A stretch of DNA of 64,000 bases, taken from NCBI RefSeq assembly GCF_024585265.1, contig NZ_CP036533.1, forward strand, positions 5,031,001-5,095,000. Reading direction: 5' to 3'. Shown here one piece after another: positions 33,954 through 42,385 of this stretch. The stretch comes from Bradyrhizobium sp. WBAH42 (GTDB taxonomy: Bacteria > Pseudomonadota > Alphaproteobacteria > Rhizobiales > Xanthobacteraceae). The notes under the pieces are model-generated. The model did no database searches. It was not told the origin of the DNA and saw only the letters and a program-made list of their open reading frames with translations. The stretch's first letter is position 1. Every line of letters begins with the position of its first letter. Made by a program: the position numbers and the translations under genes.

Positions 33954-35732
33954 ATGCACGTGTTCTCGTTGAGGGAACGCGACCCCCTGCATATTGCGCA
34001 GGGACAAAATTGGGGGATCTCCGTGCGCGAATTTGAAGAAGGCGCCGTATTGCACGTGCGCGCAATTGCTGGACTGCACGTCGTTACGCTGGCTTGGGAC
34101 TTCGCACCAGGCCAGGAAGCCAAGAAGACCGGACTATTGGGCTTTGCCATCGAGCGCACCGAGTTCGACAGGAACGACAATATCCACGAGCGCTACTTCA
34201 TTAGAGGGATCAAGCGCTTCAAGCACAAGGACGAGGGACTGGCTCCTGGAACTCCGGTGCCGACGTCGGAGCATCCGATTCAGACATTTCAGTGGGGCGA
34301 CTACACCGCCAAGCCCGAGACAACCTACGAATTCCGCGTCATCCCGGTCTACGGCAAGCCAAAACTCCTCGAGCTCGATGTTGCATCGGCAACCAAAATT
34401 CGTGTGAGCACGGAGGCAGAAGAGGGTGGAAACAAGCCGGGAGAAATCACTCACGACATCTATTTCAACCGCGGTGCCGCCGGTTCTCAGGCGTTCGCAC
34501 GCAAGTTCGGCAAGACCGAGCTCGATGAAAACGATCCCAGCTCGGATGCGATGAAATGGCTTTCCCGTGGCCTGTTCGAGGCACTCGTCAAGTTCATCGA
34601 ATATCCCTCGACGCTGCAAAACCCCGGTGACTACGCCTTGCGGGCGATGCTTTACGAGTTTCGTTACAAGCCCGTCGGCCTGGCGTTCAAGAAAGCGAAG
34701 AATGCCGGCGTCGACGTCGATATCCGCTACGAGGCACAAAGCTATGTGGACGAAAACGAGGAGATGATAGCTGCGGCCAGGATCAAGAGCATCTGCACGC
34801 CGCAGAAGTCGCGCGCCGGAATTAGGCACAATAAGTTCATCGTTCTGCTCCACAACGACGTGCCGATCGCCGTCTGGACGGGGTCGACGAACATTTCCTC
34901 GGGCGGCATCTTCGGCCATTCCAATGTCGGCCATGTCATATGGGATGGTGAGATTGCACAGAGCTTCCTCGATTATTGGGAGCGCCTGGCTGCACCGGAC
35001 GTCACGCTTGCTCCCCTGAAGAAAGCAAATCTCGCTGTCGATGCGACGCCTGCGCGCCATACTTTGCCGCCGAAGAATCGCATCTTGCAGCTGTACTCGC
35101 CGCGCGACGACAAGACGAAGCCGACGACACTGGAATGGTATGCGGATCTCATCGCCGACGCCAAGCGGATGGCCTGCATCACGTTCGCCTTCAACCTGGA
35201 CGACTTCCTCTACGAGGCGCTGGCAAAAGACGATGATACTCTCCGCTACTCGCTGTTCGACAAGGATCCGGGAGACGAGTTTGCCGACGAAATCAAAGTC
35301 ACGGGCAACAGCGTCATGGCGCCCGGAGCCAAGCTTTCAAAGGGCGATCTCGAATTCTTCCTCGGCGAGAAGCTGACCGGTTTCAACCGCAACTTCTATG
35401 TTCACGACAAATTTCTGCTAGTCGATCCGCTGGGAGGCGACCCGGTCGTCGTCACCGGCACTGCAAATTTCAGCCAGCCGTCACAGAACGCCAACGACGA
35501 GAATATGCTGGTCATCCGCGGTAACACGAGAGTCGCCGACATCTATTTCGGCGAGTTCATGCGCGTGTTCGACCACTTCTACTCGCGCTATGTCGTCAAG
35601 AAGATCAAGGAGGCGGGCAAGGGCGACCCGGACGCCGGTTTCCTGAAGGAGAATTGGAAGGAATGGGTGCCCGGTCATTTCAAAGCGGGGCAAAAGCAGT
35701 TGCGGCGCGAGATCTTCATGAAGCAGGATTGA
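33954..35732 (+). CDS. Phospholipase D-like (HKD) protein
   Basis: 592 residues from an ATG at 33954; the frame is open to an ATG at 33864, but family-like sequence starts at MHVFSLRERDPLHIAQGQNW. The N-terminal ~170 residues resemble a beta-sandwich domain. Two HKD-type motifs follow: RHNKFIVLL with WTGSTNIS (His at about residue 292) and VHDKFLLVD with VTGTANFSQPS (His at about 484). Two such motifs form one active site that cleaves or transfers phosphodiesters through a phospho-histidine. There is no signal peptide. The substrate (lipid, nucleic acid or other) cannot be read. Chromosome-like codon use; its upstream DNA was replaced by IS256 scraps. Confidence 0.82.
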   Translation: MHVFSLRERDPLHIAQGQNWGISVREFEEGAVLHVRAIAGLHVVTLAWDFAPGQEAKKTGLLGFAIERTEFDRNDNIHERYFIRGIKRFKHKDEGLAPGTPVPTSEHPIQTFQWGDYTAKPETTYEFRVIPVYGKPKLLELDVASATKIRVSTEAEEGGNKPGEITHDIYFNRGAAGSQAFARKFGKTELDENDPSSDAMKWLSRGLFEALVKFIEYPSTLQNPGDYALRAMLYEFRYKPVGLAFKKAKNAGVDVDIRYEAQSYVDENEEMIAAARIKSICTPQKSRAGIRHNKFIVLLHNDVPIAVWTGSTNISSGGIFGHSNVGHVIWDGEIAQSFLDYWERLAAPDVTLAPLKKANLAVDATPARHTLPPKNRILQLYSPRDDKTKPTTLEWYADLIADAKRMACITFAFNLDDFLYEALAKDDDTLRYSLFDKDPGDEFADEIKVTGNSVMAPGAKLSKGDLEFFLGEKLTGFNRNFYVHDKFLLVDPLGGDPVVVTGTANFSQPSQNANDENMLVIRGNTRVADIYFGEFMRVFDHFYSRYVVKKIKEAGKGDPDAGFLKENWKEWVPGHFKAGQKQLRREIFMKQD

Positions 35733-35833
35733 TTGGAAGCTGTTGGGATTAACGTCGCCCGGAGAGGCGGCTTCGACTTAGGGTGACGTGCACCAGGCAC
35801 CCGGAGTGTGGGGCGGGACGCCGGACACTGACT

Positions 35834-35931
35834 TAGTTCGTAGGATGGGTAGAGCACGTGCGAAACCCATCATGCTTCGTCACGCAACAAGGCTCTCGAT
35901 GGGTTCGCTTCGCTCTACCCATCTACGAGCT
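35834..35931. repeat. Palindromic intergenic repeat, family A, copy 1
   Basis: It begins GTTCGTAGGATGGGTAGAGC and ends CGCTCTACCCATCTACGAGC. The two arms pair, with GAAACCCATC and GATGGGTT inside. A part copy of the right arm (AACCCATCCTACGAGCT) lies at 35981-35999. A second full copy is at 36740-36838. Confidence 0.8.
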
Positions 35932-36001
35932 TACGTTGCTGGCGACGGAGAGCGTCGATCGAGAAGGTTTCGCAAGGGCTCAACCCATCCTACGAGCTGC
36001 A

Positions 36002-36661
36002 TCACGTTCGAAGCAGTGCCGCCATCTCTTTCCAATGATAGATTCGCACCTTCTCCGTTTGATGCCGCGCGGCTTTGGCGATGGCGTGCGCGATGTCGTT
36101 GCCGGCGAGCCCGCGATATCGGTCGGCCGGGCCAAGGAGCAGCGGATTGAGCACGCCCCATATCGCGATGATGAGGCGCTCACGCGGGCGGTCTTCGTCG
36201 CGCGCGCCGAGGATCATCGACGGGCGGAAAATATGCGTGTGCTCGAAATCGAGCGAGAGAATGTCGCGCTCCACCTCGCCCTTGGTCCTGAGATAGAACA
36301 CGCCGGAGCCGGCGTTGGCGCCAACGGCCGTGACCAGAAACACAGACCGCGCGCCGTTGGCCCTGGCGATCTCGGCCGCCAACAGCGGATAATCATGATC
36401 GATCTTGTAGTACTCGGCCTCGTCAGGGGTGTGCTTGCGCGTCGTCCCCAGCGCAATGAAGATCTCGTCCGCAACCAATTGCGGCTTGAGTGCGGGCAGG
36501 GAAGCGAGATCACCGATCAGCACCGTGAGCTTCGGATCGCTCACCGCCAGCGGCTTGCGGGCCACCGCCACAACCCGCGAATAATCGGGACTGTCCAACA
36601 GGTCGCGCAGCAAATGCGAGCCGATGAAGCCGGTTGCGCCGAAGACAAGTGCGGTTTTCAT
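36002..36661 (-). CDS. NAD(P)-binding oxidoreductase, atypical SDR family
   Basis: 219 residues with an N-terminal Rossmann fold and the glycine motif GATGFIGSHLL (residues 8-18). Typical downstream segments follow: FIALGTTRKHTPDEAEYYKI, RSVFLVTAVGANAGSGVFYL and THIFRPSMILG. The catalytic Tyr-Lys pair appears as YLRTKGEVE, as in HTATIP2/YwnB-like atypical short-chain dehydrogenases. It is cytoplasmic and the substrate is unknown. It is transcribed toward, and bounded on both sides by, copies of palindromic repeat family A. Confidence 0.82.
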   Translation of the reverse strand: MKTALVFGATGFIGSHLLRDLLDSPDYSRVVAVARKPLAVSDPKLTVLIGDLASLPALKPQLVADEIFIALGTTRKHTPDEAEYYKIDHDYPLLAAEIARANGARSVFLVTAVGANAGSGVFYLRTKGEVERDILSLDFEHTHIFRPSMILGARDEDRPRERLIIAIWGVLNPLLLGPADRYRGLAGNDIAHAIAKAARHQTEKVRIYHWKEMAALLRT

Positions 36662-36739
36662 TCAAGCCACCGTTTTGCGTTGATTGCCCAAAGGCCAGCT
36701 TGATGAATGCAGATCAGGAGGCCCAAGGCAACCTGGGTT

Positions 36740-36838
36740 AGCTCGTAGGATTGGTAGAGCACTTGCGAAACCCATCATGTTTCGTCACGCAACAAGGCCC
36801 TCGATGGGTTTCGCTTCGCTCTACCCATCCTACGAGCT
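36740..36838. repeat. Palindromic intergenic repeat, family A, copy 2
   Basis: It begins AGCTCGTAGGATTGGTAGAG and ends CTACCCATCCTACGAGCT. The arms are complementary. It is closely similar to 35834-35931, including the middle 'catcatg-ttcgtcacgcaacaag'. Confidence 0.85.
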
Positions 36839-37041
36839 GATCGGTTGTTGAAAGTCAGGGGGAGTGGCGGCCGTAGGTCGTGCAGGATGCGCAACATCCG
36901 GATCGAGCCTTCCGCTACGGTATAGGCCGCGACATGGCGTGCCGACAATGACGAACTCGCCTGTGCCGGCCATTTGGCCGATCGTGACACCGCGATGACC
37001 GGCCCAATGAACCCCGCCAGCGGTGGCGCCGACCAAACGCC

Positions 37042-37242
37042 ATGGCCGCATTGCTTGCAGAACTCCTGTTCGATCTCGTCAGAGCCCTCGTTGGCAGCTG
37101 GCTGAGAGAGGCTGCGTTCGCCATCGGTGCGTGGCTCGATACGAAGATTCACAGCCGCTCTGCACGCATTTTCGTCGGCCTCCTGCTCGGGGCCGCCGCC
37201 TTTTTCCTCATTCCTGTTATCTCCGGCCTGCTGGGTCTTTGA
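37042..37242 (+). CDS. Small membrane protein
   Basis: 66 residues. One hydrophobic stretch near the N-terminus (AALLAELLFDLVRALVGSWL, probably amphipathic) and one clear transmembrane segment at the end (IFVGLLLGAAAFFLIPVISG). The stop TGA overlaps the ATG of the next gene (TGATG), so the two are probably translated together. Function unknown. Confidence 0.6.
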   Translation: MAALLAELLFDLVRALVGSWLREAAFAIGAWLDTKIHSRSARIFVGLLLGAAAFFLIPVISGLLGL

Positions 37243-37505
37243 TGCTCTCCGTGAGGACACACCTCGTCATCGCATTGGCCGTCGGGGCGGTCGTCTCGAC
37301 GGTGCTCCTCGTCCTGGAGCCGCTGACCGACTTCGCGTTTCTTTGGCTGGAGTGGCCGGGCATCACCGCAGCGTATTTCTTCTGGGGAGCGGTTGGAGGG
37401 GCGACCTTCGCCGGCATCGCCATTTCCTGGGTCGTGAATGCACTGACCTACGGTCTCGGTGCTTTCGTCATTCTCAGCGCCTTCAAGGTGCTGAGGGAAG
37501 CATGA
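37242..37505 (+). CDS. Small integral membrane protein
   Basis: 87 residues from an ATG that overlaps the preceding stop. Three hydrophobic segments are visible (HLVIALAVGAVVSTVLLVLE, FLWLEWPGITAAYFFWGAVG, TYGLGAFVILSAFKVL), so it is probably a three-helix inner-membrane protein. It is coupled to the 66-residue membrane protein upstream. No family recognised. Confidence 0.65.
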   Translation: MLSVRTHLVIALAVGAVVSTVLLVLEPLTDFAFLWLEWPGITAAYFFWGAVGGATFAGIAISWVVNALTYGLGAFVILSAFKVLREA

Positions 37506-37508
37506 TCC

Positions 37509-37661
37509 TCACGCCGTCTCGTCGTCACCCTTGGCGACGATCTCGACTTCGAAATAGCCCATGTCGCGGAGCTCGGCGGCCTTCTTCTCGGCCGCTTCCC
37601 GGGTGTCTCTCTTCAGGATGATCTGGCCCGCTCCGTCGCGGGCGCAAACGAAATAAGGCAT
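37509..37661 (-). CDS. Short conserved hypothetical protein (50 residues)
   Basis: The minus strand encodes MPYFVCARDGAGQIILKRDT, REAAEKKAAELRDMGYFEVE and IVAKGDDETA. A beta strand, then an Ala/Lys-rich helix, then a strand gives a compact fold, and the composition is clearly that of a protein. It converges with the 37242-37505 gene, with 3 bases between the stops. Function unknown; such short single-domain proteins are common in Bradyrhizobium. Confidence 0.65.
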   Translation of the reverse strand: MPYFVCARDGAGQIILKRDTREAAEKKAAELRDMGYFEVEIVAKGDDETA

Positions 37662-37719
37662 TCTCGATTCCCAATTTCGTTTGCATACGCACGGAGCCGG
37701 GTTCCCGCAATCGGACGGC

Positions 37720-37911
37720 TCACTCCTCCAGCCCGGCCTTTTGCCGCATCTTGTCGATCAGCTCCGAGGCCTCGGCCTTGGTCAGCTCCTGCTCGGGCAG
37801 GTCCTGGTGAGCCTGCTCGGCCAAGGTCTTGAGGTAGGATTCCTGGGCTCGGGTCATCGGATCGTCGCCGGAAACCCAATCCTTCGGGTCCTTCTGGGTG
37901 TTGTCGGCCAT
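37720..37911 (-). CDS. DUF3072-family protein
   Basis: 63 residues with DPMTRAQESYLKTLAEQAHQ and LTKAEASELIDKMRQKAG. The 'MT.AQ..YL..L...A....L..A.AS..I..L' layout is that of DUF3072, a small helical domain of unknown function. It is acidic and has no membrane segment. Short minus-strand genes flank it on the left (37509-37661), so the two may be co-transcribed. Confidence 0.75.
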   Translation of the reverse strand: MADNTQKDPKDWVSGDDPMTRAQESYLKTLAEQAHQDLPEQELTKAEASELIDKMRQKAGLEE

Positions 37912-38009
37912 CGCGCATCTCCCATTCCGTTTTCCGTAGAACGTCGGACTCGACTCTTCGTTCCGTTTTTGTTCTCATGGGTCACATCTAGAATTCGCGA
38001 GGCGGAACA

Positions 38010-38243
38010 ATGCCGGACCTGGACTTTCTCAGGCGGGAGATCGAACGGATGCGCAGCCAGATCGGCAGGCAGAGGAAGGAGATCCTCCAGCTGCAGCGGG
38101 CGGGCATCGGCACCGCCTCGGCCGAGGCGCTGCTGTCGCGGATGGAGGCGAAGGTCGAGAGCCTGTGCGCGGAACGCGACGCGCTGAAGGCGGCGGAGCC
38201 GCGCCAGATCAAGGGCCGGGTGCTCGGCGGGAGGACATGGTGA
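38010..38243 (+). CDS. Coiled-coil hypothetical protein
   Basis: 77 residues with heptad-like spacing: LDFLRREIERMRSQIGRQRK, EILQLQRAG and LLSRMEAKVESLCAERDALK. It has a GAGGCGGAA ribosome site before the ATG. The stop overlaps the start of the next gene. Probably a dimeric helical protein; function unknown. Confidence 0.65.
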   Translation: MPDLDFLRREIERMRSQIGRQRKEILQLQRAGIGTASAEALLSRMEAKVESLCAERDALKAAEPRQIKGRVLGGRTW

Positions 38244-38464
38244 GCAGGCGGTGGTTCGACGACGAGAGAGACCTGTCGCCCTTCCTGACCGCGCTCGAGG
38301 ACGTTCGCCGACGCGCGACGCGGGAAGGGTGGTGCTATGCCCACGTCCAGGCCATCCTCGTCGCCATTGATCAATACGCGGAAGCTGCGACAGGCAACCG
38401 CGAGTATTTCCTGAACAAGCCGGTTTCGATCGGAGACAACCGGAAGGCGGCGGACATTCCGTGA
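38237..38464 (+). CDS. Small hypothetical protein
   Basis: 75 residues from an ATG at 38237 that overlaps the preceding stop (ATGGTGA). Contents: RRWFDDERDLSPFLTALEDV, REGWCYAHVQAILVAIDQYA, TGNREYFLNKP. This tail ('AI..YAE.A.GNREYF.NKPH') is a recognisable conserved pattern in Bradyrhizobium small proteins. Probably in an operon with the coiled-coil gene. Function unknown. Confidence 0.65.
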   Translation: MVSRRWFDDERDLSPFLTALEDVRRRATREGWCYAHVQAILVAIDQYAEAATGNREYFLNKPVSIGDNRKAADIP

Positions 38465-38657
38465 GCGTTCCAGCGGCTCTCTGCCGCCGAGGTCCGGCAA
38501 GGCCGTCGGATGCGAATGAGCCCGCGAGCAAGTCTTGAAGGTGAGAAGGGCCAGGTCCGCGGGTTCACGAAAGATGCGTCACGTAGGCTTGCGCCGCTTC
38601 GGTTATGTCGCGAGCGCGCAAGCAACCCCAAGCATGCGCGCTTGTCGCTGCCGCCGA

Positions 38658-38888
38658 TTAGCGCGGTGAGACGGAGGAGAGAGTCGACCTGGTGCGCCTG
38701 GGCGAGGCAGTCTTGCTTTGCGGCGAAGCAGTGCTCTTGCCGGACCTCCGACGAGCTTTTGGCGTGATCCCATTCTGCTCATCGAACTGCTTCAGCCAGG
38801 CCGCGATATATCGCGGGTCCTCGGGACAAAGCCGCTCGAGCAAACGAAGGTTCTGCGCTCTGAATTCCACAAGGGTTTTCGGCATCAC
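38658..38888 (-). CDS. Small hypothetical protein
   Basis: 76 residues. The first 45 are well-formed (MPKTLVEFRAQNLRLLERLC, PEDPRYIAAWLKQFDEQNG) and the tail is Ser/Arg/Lys-rich and probably disordered. It may bind nucleic acid through the basic tail, but there is no direct evidence. Confidence 0.5.
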   Translation of the reverse strand: MMPKTLVEFRAQNLRLLERLCPEDPRYIAAWLKQFDEQNGITPKARRRSGKSTASPQSKTASPRRTRSTLSSVSPR

Positions 38889-38979
38889 GGCTCCTCAAAA
38901 CCCTGCCCCCGTCGCAAAAAATGCGTCTGGAGGGCTGCCGGGTCAACGGCAAAGAGCGCTTGAAATCCCGGGCGAGCTG

Positions 38980-39132
38980 ATGCAGCGCCAAAAGCGAAAA
39001 CCCCGCCCTTGGGAAGCGGGGTTCTCTGTCGAGGTGAAGCTTAGGGACGGTTCAACTGTAAGACGCGCAAGCGGCAAGAAAGTTCAAATGAGGACGCGGA
39101 TGCACTCGCGCCGGGCAATTACAAATCCGTAA
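38980..39132 (+). CDS. Possible 50-residue basic protein overlapping a hairpin
   Basis: The plus strand from 38980 reads MQRQKRKPRPWEAGFSVEVK, LRDGSTVRRASGKKVQMRTR. The middle looks like a small beta hairpin. A strong hairpin (ACCCCGC at 39000, GCGGGGT at 39022) falls inside it, and on the minus strand is followed by TTTTCGCTTTT, so the region may instead be a minus-strand terminator. Confidence 0.3.
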   Translation: MQRQKRKPRPWEAGFSVEVKLRDGSTVRRASGKKVQMRTRMHSRRAITNP

Positions 39133-39297
39133 GTCGGTTGAAAATCGACGCCCAAAAACTATCTCTGCGTCAGGCGGCAGCGTAACAAGCCGCCCTTCAA
39201 CTGACACCCAGCCGCCGCGCTCAGAACAGGCGAAGCTGGGTCCTTTGACATTCTCCCGCTTAAGGTCCCGCCTCATTGGCCTCAGAGGCAAACGTCC

Positions 39298-39504
39298 ATG
39301 ACTGCCCGCACCTACAATCACGAACGCTGGTCGGAAGACGACGACCGGCTGCTTCGATCCATGTGTGAAAGCGGCAAGAGCCTCACGCTGATGATCGTGA
39401 AGCTGAAGCGGCCCATTGCATCGATCAGGTCGCGCGCGATCGAGCTTGGCATCAATCTCCCGGGCACGCGCATCGGCCTGCGACGGAAGCGGCGAACCGC
39501 TTGA
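39298..39504 (+). CDS. Small helix-turn-helix-like basic protein
   Basis: 68 residues: YNHERWSEDDDRLLRSMCES, GKSLTLMIVKLKRPIASIRS and RAIELGINLPG, then a basic tail (RIGLRRKRRTA). The 'W..EDD..L......G.S...IA..L.R....IR.RA..LG' layout resembles SANT/Myb-like or GcrA-like helix-turn-helix modules, suggesting DNA binding. Function unknown. Confidence 0.65.
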   Translation: MTARTYNHERWSEDDDRLLRSMCESGKSLTLMIVKLKRPIASIRSRAIELGINLPGTRIGLRRKRRTA

Positions 39505-39579
39505 GCCCGCGCGTCGGACAAAACTGCTGTGCCTCCATCGCTGAAAGCCGGTGCGCACTTGCACGCCCTTGCGGCCGGG

Positions 39580-39903
39580 CTAGGCCGCAATCCGGTGTTC
39601 GACCGGCGTCGTCAGGAACTTGAGCGCTTCGGCATGTGCGAGATCCGGAACCGCGATCGCCGTGTGGCTGTACATCGCGTGTGTCCGCGACGTCGCGATC
39701 TGGTCCAGGATCTCCTTGCCCTTGATGACGTGGAGGCCCATGCCGTCATCGACGGGGAAGATCGCCAGCACCACGTCGTAGGCCGCGATGACCGCTCTGA
39801 GCGCTTCAGCCTTGTCTTCGGCGACGTCGACAAAAATACGAACATCAGCTGCGAGTTCACGCAGCTCGTTAAAGTCCAGCACTGTCAGGATACTCCAACG
39901 CAA
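39580..39903 (-). CDS. Hypothetical protein
   Basis: 107 residues, cytoplasmic and balanced in composition. Contents: LDFNELRELAADVRIFVDVA, IAAYDVVLAIFPVDDGMGLH, THAMYSHTAIAVPDLAHAEA. The alternating alpha/beta pattern suggests a small globular domain. No family recognised. The frame is open from an ATG at 39903; an internal start is possible. Confidence 0.6.
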   Translation of the reverse strand: MRWSILTVLDFNELRELAADVRIFVDVAEDKAEALRAVIAAYDVVLAIFPVDDGMGLHVIKGKEILDQIATSRTHAMYSHTAIAVPDLAHAEALKFLTTPVEHRIAA

Positions 39904-39992
39904 CCAACCTGATCGAAGCTTGGTCGCGTTAGGTTACTGAAGCGTCAACAATGGGCGCCGAGCCACAAGTTTCACGCCGAGGTGACTTCGCT

Positions 39993-40490
39993 TTAGCGCT
40001 TGGCTTCGTTGTTGCGAAGCCTGGCCTCCGCGGCCTCGTCCACCAGGTTCAAGGTGGCGCCGTCATAGCTCAGCTTGAGCCCGCGGCCGACGATCCAAGA
40101 CCAGCCTTCGCGGTCCTTGATGGCCGGTGCGTTGAACTGCTCGGAGATCGATTTGACGGCGGTGTCCTGCGATCCGGGATTGTTCAGCGTCGCATCGACG
40201 CGCCAGATCGGATGCCTGGCGTCGGCTTCAACGCCGTGGGCTGTGACCTTGGCGCCGTTGATCTCGCATTCGAGGGTGTACGGACCTCGGCTCTGCCGGC
40301 AGAGATAGTGGCGTTGACTGACGAGCTTGCTCGCCTCGTCGAATGTCATCCCCGGCGAGAAGCCGAAGATGTCGGACTTTTTCACGAGGGCAAGCGACGC
40401 AGGCTTCAAGAAGCCTGGCTGGATCGCGACGAGGGCTGCGACAGCGAACACGATCAAACCTGCAATGACGATAGCGACCTTCATCAGCAC
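39993..40490 (-). CDS. Membrane-anchored or periplasmic hypothetical protein
   Basis: 165 residues with an N-terminal signal anchor (KVAIVIAGLIVFAVAALVAI, residues ~4-23). The soluble domain after it has two cysteines (HYLCRQSRGPYTLECEINGA), likely a disulfide in the periplasm. It continues HPIWRVDATLNN and YDGATLNLVDEAAEARLRN, ending basic. No family recognised. Confidence 0.65.
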   Translation of the reverse strand: MLMKVAIVIAGLIVFAVAALVAIQPGFLKPASLALVKKSDIFGFSPGMTFDEASKLVSQRHYLCRQSRGPYTLECEINGAKVTAHGVEADARHPIWRVDATLNNPGSQDTAVKSISEQFNAPAIKDREGWSWIVGRGLKLSYDGATLNLVDEAAEARLRNNEAKR

Positions 40491-40740
40491 CCCATCGGAA
40501 AACTTGCGACCTTATAGCAGGCGCGGTGCTCTCACAGGTTCAAGAAAATTGCAGGTCTTACAACATCTTGCACAGGAAGTCCGGAACCCCGCAGAGCCCA
40601 TGCTTGCGTTTTCGGCCTCGATAGGGTCTAAGCCCGATCACTTCATGACTTCTGGCATGAATCAGCAGCGCGCATTCGCGGGTCCGGCCGCGTCCCCAGC
40701 AGCAGATTGCTCCGCGCACCCATTCGAAGGAATTCAGACC

Positions 40741-41037
40741 ATGGCAAAGATGACGAAGACCCAATTGATCGATGCAATTGCCGAGGGCACGCAGCTTTCG
40801 AAGAACGACGTGAAGTCCGTGATCGAGTACATGGCGACCGTCGGCTACAAGGAGCTCAACGAGTCCGGCGAGTTCGTCATTCCCGGCTTCGTGAAGATGT
40901 CGGTCGTGAACAAGCCGGCGACCGAAGCCCGCATGGGCGTCAACCCCTTCACCAAGGAGCCGATGCAGTTCGCGGCGAAGCCCGCCAGCAAGTCGGTCAA
41001 AGCCTCGCCGCTGAAGGTGGCCAAGGACGCCGTCTGA
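40741..41037 (+). CDS. HU-family DNA-binding protein
   Basis: 98 residues from an ATG at 40741, preceded by GAAGGAATTC. N-terminal helices (KMTKTQLIDAIAEGTQLSKN, DVKSVIEYMATVGYKELN) are followed by the beta-arm region (GEFVIPGFVKMSVVNKPATE, ARMGVNPFTKEPMQF) with the conserved Arg and the N-P-F-T turn whose Pro intercalates between base pairs. The basic tail (AAKPASKSVKASPLKVAK) is usual in this rhizobial subgroup. It compacts and bends DNA. Monocistronic; a hairpin terminator candidate lies at 41232-41256. Upstream in-frame sequence back to 40327 is not conserved-looking, so the start is secure. Confidence 0.92.
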   Translation: MAKMTKTQLIDAIAEGTQLSKNDVKSVIEYMATVGYKELNESGEFVIPGFVKMSVVNKPATEARMGVNPFTKEPMQFAAKPASKSVKASPLKVAKDAV

Positions 41038-41231
41038 CGTGCCGGCGATGTCGTTGCGGCGCGCTCATTGGCGCGACGCCGCAGCGATCAACCGCTGAAG
41101 ACCAGGTGGTGCTCGGCCATGGCGATGCCGAACATCACCAGACCATCACGACAAGCCGTAGCGCGCGGTGCTCGCGCCATCGGGAACGGCAAGCCCGTTC
41201 CGTCACCATCCTCACCCGCTTCACAAGAAAA

Positions 41232-41256
41232 AGCCCCGCGCTTTCGCGCGAGGCTC
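41232..41256 (+). terminator. Hairpin terminator candidate downstream of the HU gene
   Basis: AGCCCCGCGC and GCGCGAGGCT pair around TTTC, followed by CTTCT. It is 195 bases after the HU stop. The U-tract is weak. Confidence 0.45.
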
Positions 41257-41336
41257 TTCTGGCTGACGGCGTTGGGATTTCAGCGCCTGGCCGACAGCCA
41301 TGGCTCCTAACCTAAAGTTGAAATTGCAAAAAGCAA

Positions 41337-41376
41337 CAGCGCCGCCGTGACGGAATATGTTCGTCAGGCGGCGCTG
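41337..41376. other. Strong long hairpin in intergenic DNA
   Basis: CAGCGCCGCC-g-TGACG pairs with CGTCA-g-GCGGCGCTG around a 9-base loop (gaatatgtt): 15 base pairs with one mismatch. No T-run follows, so it is a poor terminator. It could be a structured RNA or repeat unit. Confidence 0.5.
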
Positions 41377-41534
41377 CCGTGTAACTGGGCGCTGAAATCC
41401 CCAGCTTCAATGAGTGCTTGCTGCGCCGCAAAGGTTCAACGTCGCCCCGAGGAAATTTCGCCGGTGGGGGCTGGACTTTTTGTTCTCATTTTGTTCTAGT
41501 GTGAGCCGCCCAGGTGGACCGTTGGAGGTTGCTC

Positions 41535-41669
41535 ATGACCGTCGAAAAACAGCGCGAAGTGATCAGGCTCTGGAACGAGCTCAGGAAGCTCGAGGGCCCT
41601 GCCGCGGAAGAGCTCCGCATCCAGATCCTCGAATGCTTCTCGAAGGAGAAGACGAAGCGGGCGGCCTGA
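41535..41669 (+). CDS. Short hypothetical protein (44 residues)
   Basis: MTVEKQREVIRLWNELRKLE, GPAAEELRIQILECFSKEKT, KRAA. A strongly helical, charged mini-protein, with GGAGG eight bases before the ATG. The composition and ribosome site support translation. Function unknown. Confidence 0.55.
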   Translation: MTVEKQREVIRLWNELRKLEGPAAEELRIQILECFSKEKTKRAA

Positions 41670-41746
41670 CCTGCATCGACGCCGCGCGGCGACGCGCAAG
41701 CGCGATCCCGCTCTGAGGGGAGCGCGCTTGATCTGTCGCCGCGTTG

Positions 41747-41788
41747 CTTGCCGACGAACTCTTGCCGGCGAACTCTTGCCGGCGAACT
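41747..41788. repeat. Three tandem copies of a 14-bp unit
   Basis: CTTGCCGACGAACT followed by two copies of CTTGCCGGCGAACT. Related 'tcttg' and 'gccg' words continue for about 80 bases. Because 14 is not a multiple of 3, the array is unlikely to be coding. Confidence 0.85.
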
Positions 41789-42121
41789 CTTGTCGCGGAG
41801 TTTTGTCGGAGAAGGGTCTTTTTGCAGGAGGGTCTTGTTGCAGGGTCTTGCCGCCGAAGAGTCCTGCCGCGTCGAACGTGTGAGCGTGCGCGGTTTCATC
41901 GATCGTTAGGAATCGCTCTGCGCTGATTCTTGCGACTCCGATTCGTTCTTCGCGAACGAAATGGAGTCGAAGCTGGAACAAAGCAGGTCGTTGTTGTTGC
42001 AGCTCATCACTGCGGAGCTGCCAGCTGCGGTCTGGCTAACGAGAGCTTGCGCGGATGCCGATAACCCTATTCGGTTAGGTTAAAAGCCCAATCGCGTTGC
42101 GCTTGCTGCGCCTTGGGCTAG

Positions 42122-42385
42122 GTGTTCGGCAAAGACAAGCAAGAACGACGTTCCCAAAGAAACGACTTTGCCAAGAAGCAATTTGCCATGATGCCTTTTT
42201 CAGAGCCGTCCTTTTTTCAAGGCGACCGGCACACCTACCGGCGCGTTGCCGTCGTCGGCGCGCTGTTCTGTCTTGCCTTCGTCGTGATCAGCTTCTCGCT
42301 GCGGCCGCAGGCCGAGGACACGCGCGTTGCGGTCAAGGCCGACCGGCTGGTCCGCACGGCAGGTCAGGCACTGCGCGCCAATTAA
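42122..42385 (+). CDS. Small single-pass membrane protein
   Basis: 87 residues from a GTG at 42122. The cytoplasmic basic N-terminus (KDKQERRSQRNDFAKKQF) is followed by one transmembrane helix (VAVVGALFCLAFVVISFSLR, residues ~44-63) and a short periplasmic tail. Its stop overlaps the end of a convergent 41-residue frame. Function unknown. Confidence 0.6.
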   Translation: MFGKDKQERRSQRNDFAKKQFAMMPFSEPSFFQGDRHTYRRVAVVGALFCLAFVVISFSLRPQAEDTRVAVKADRLVRTAGQALRAN

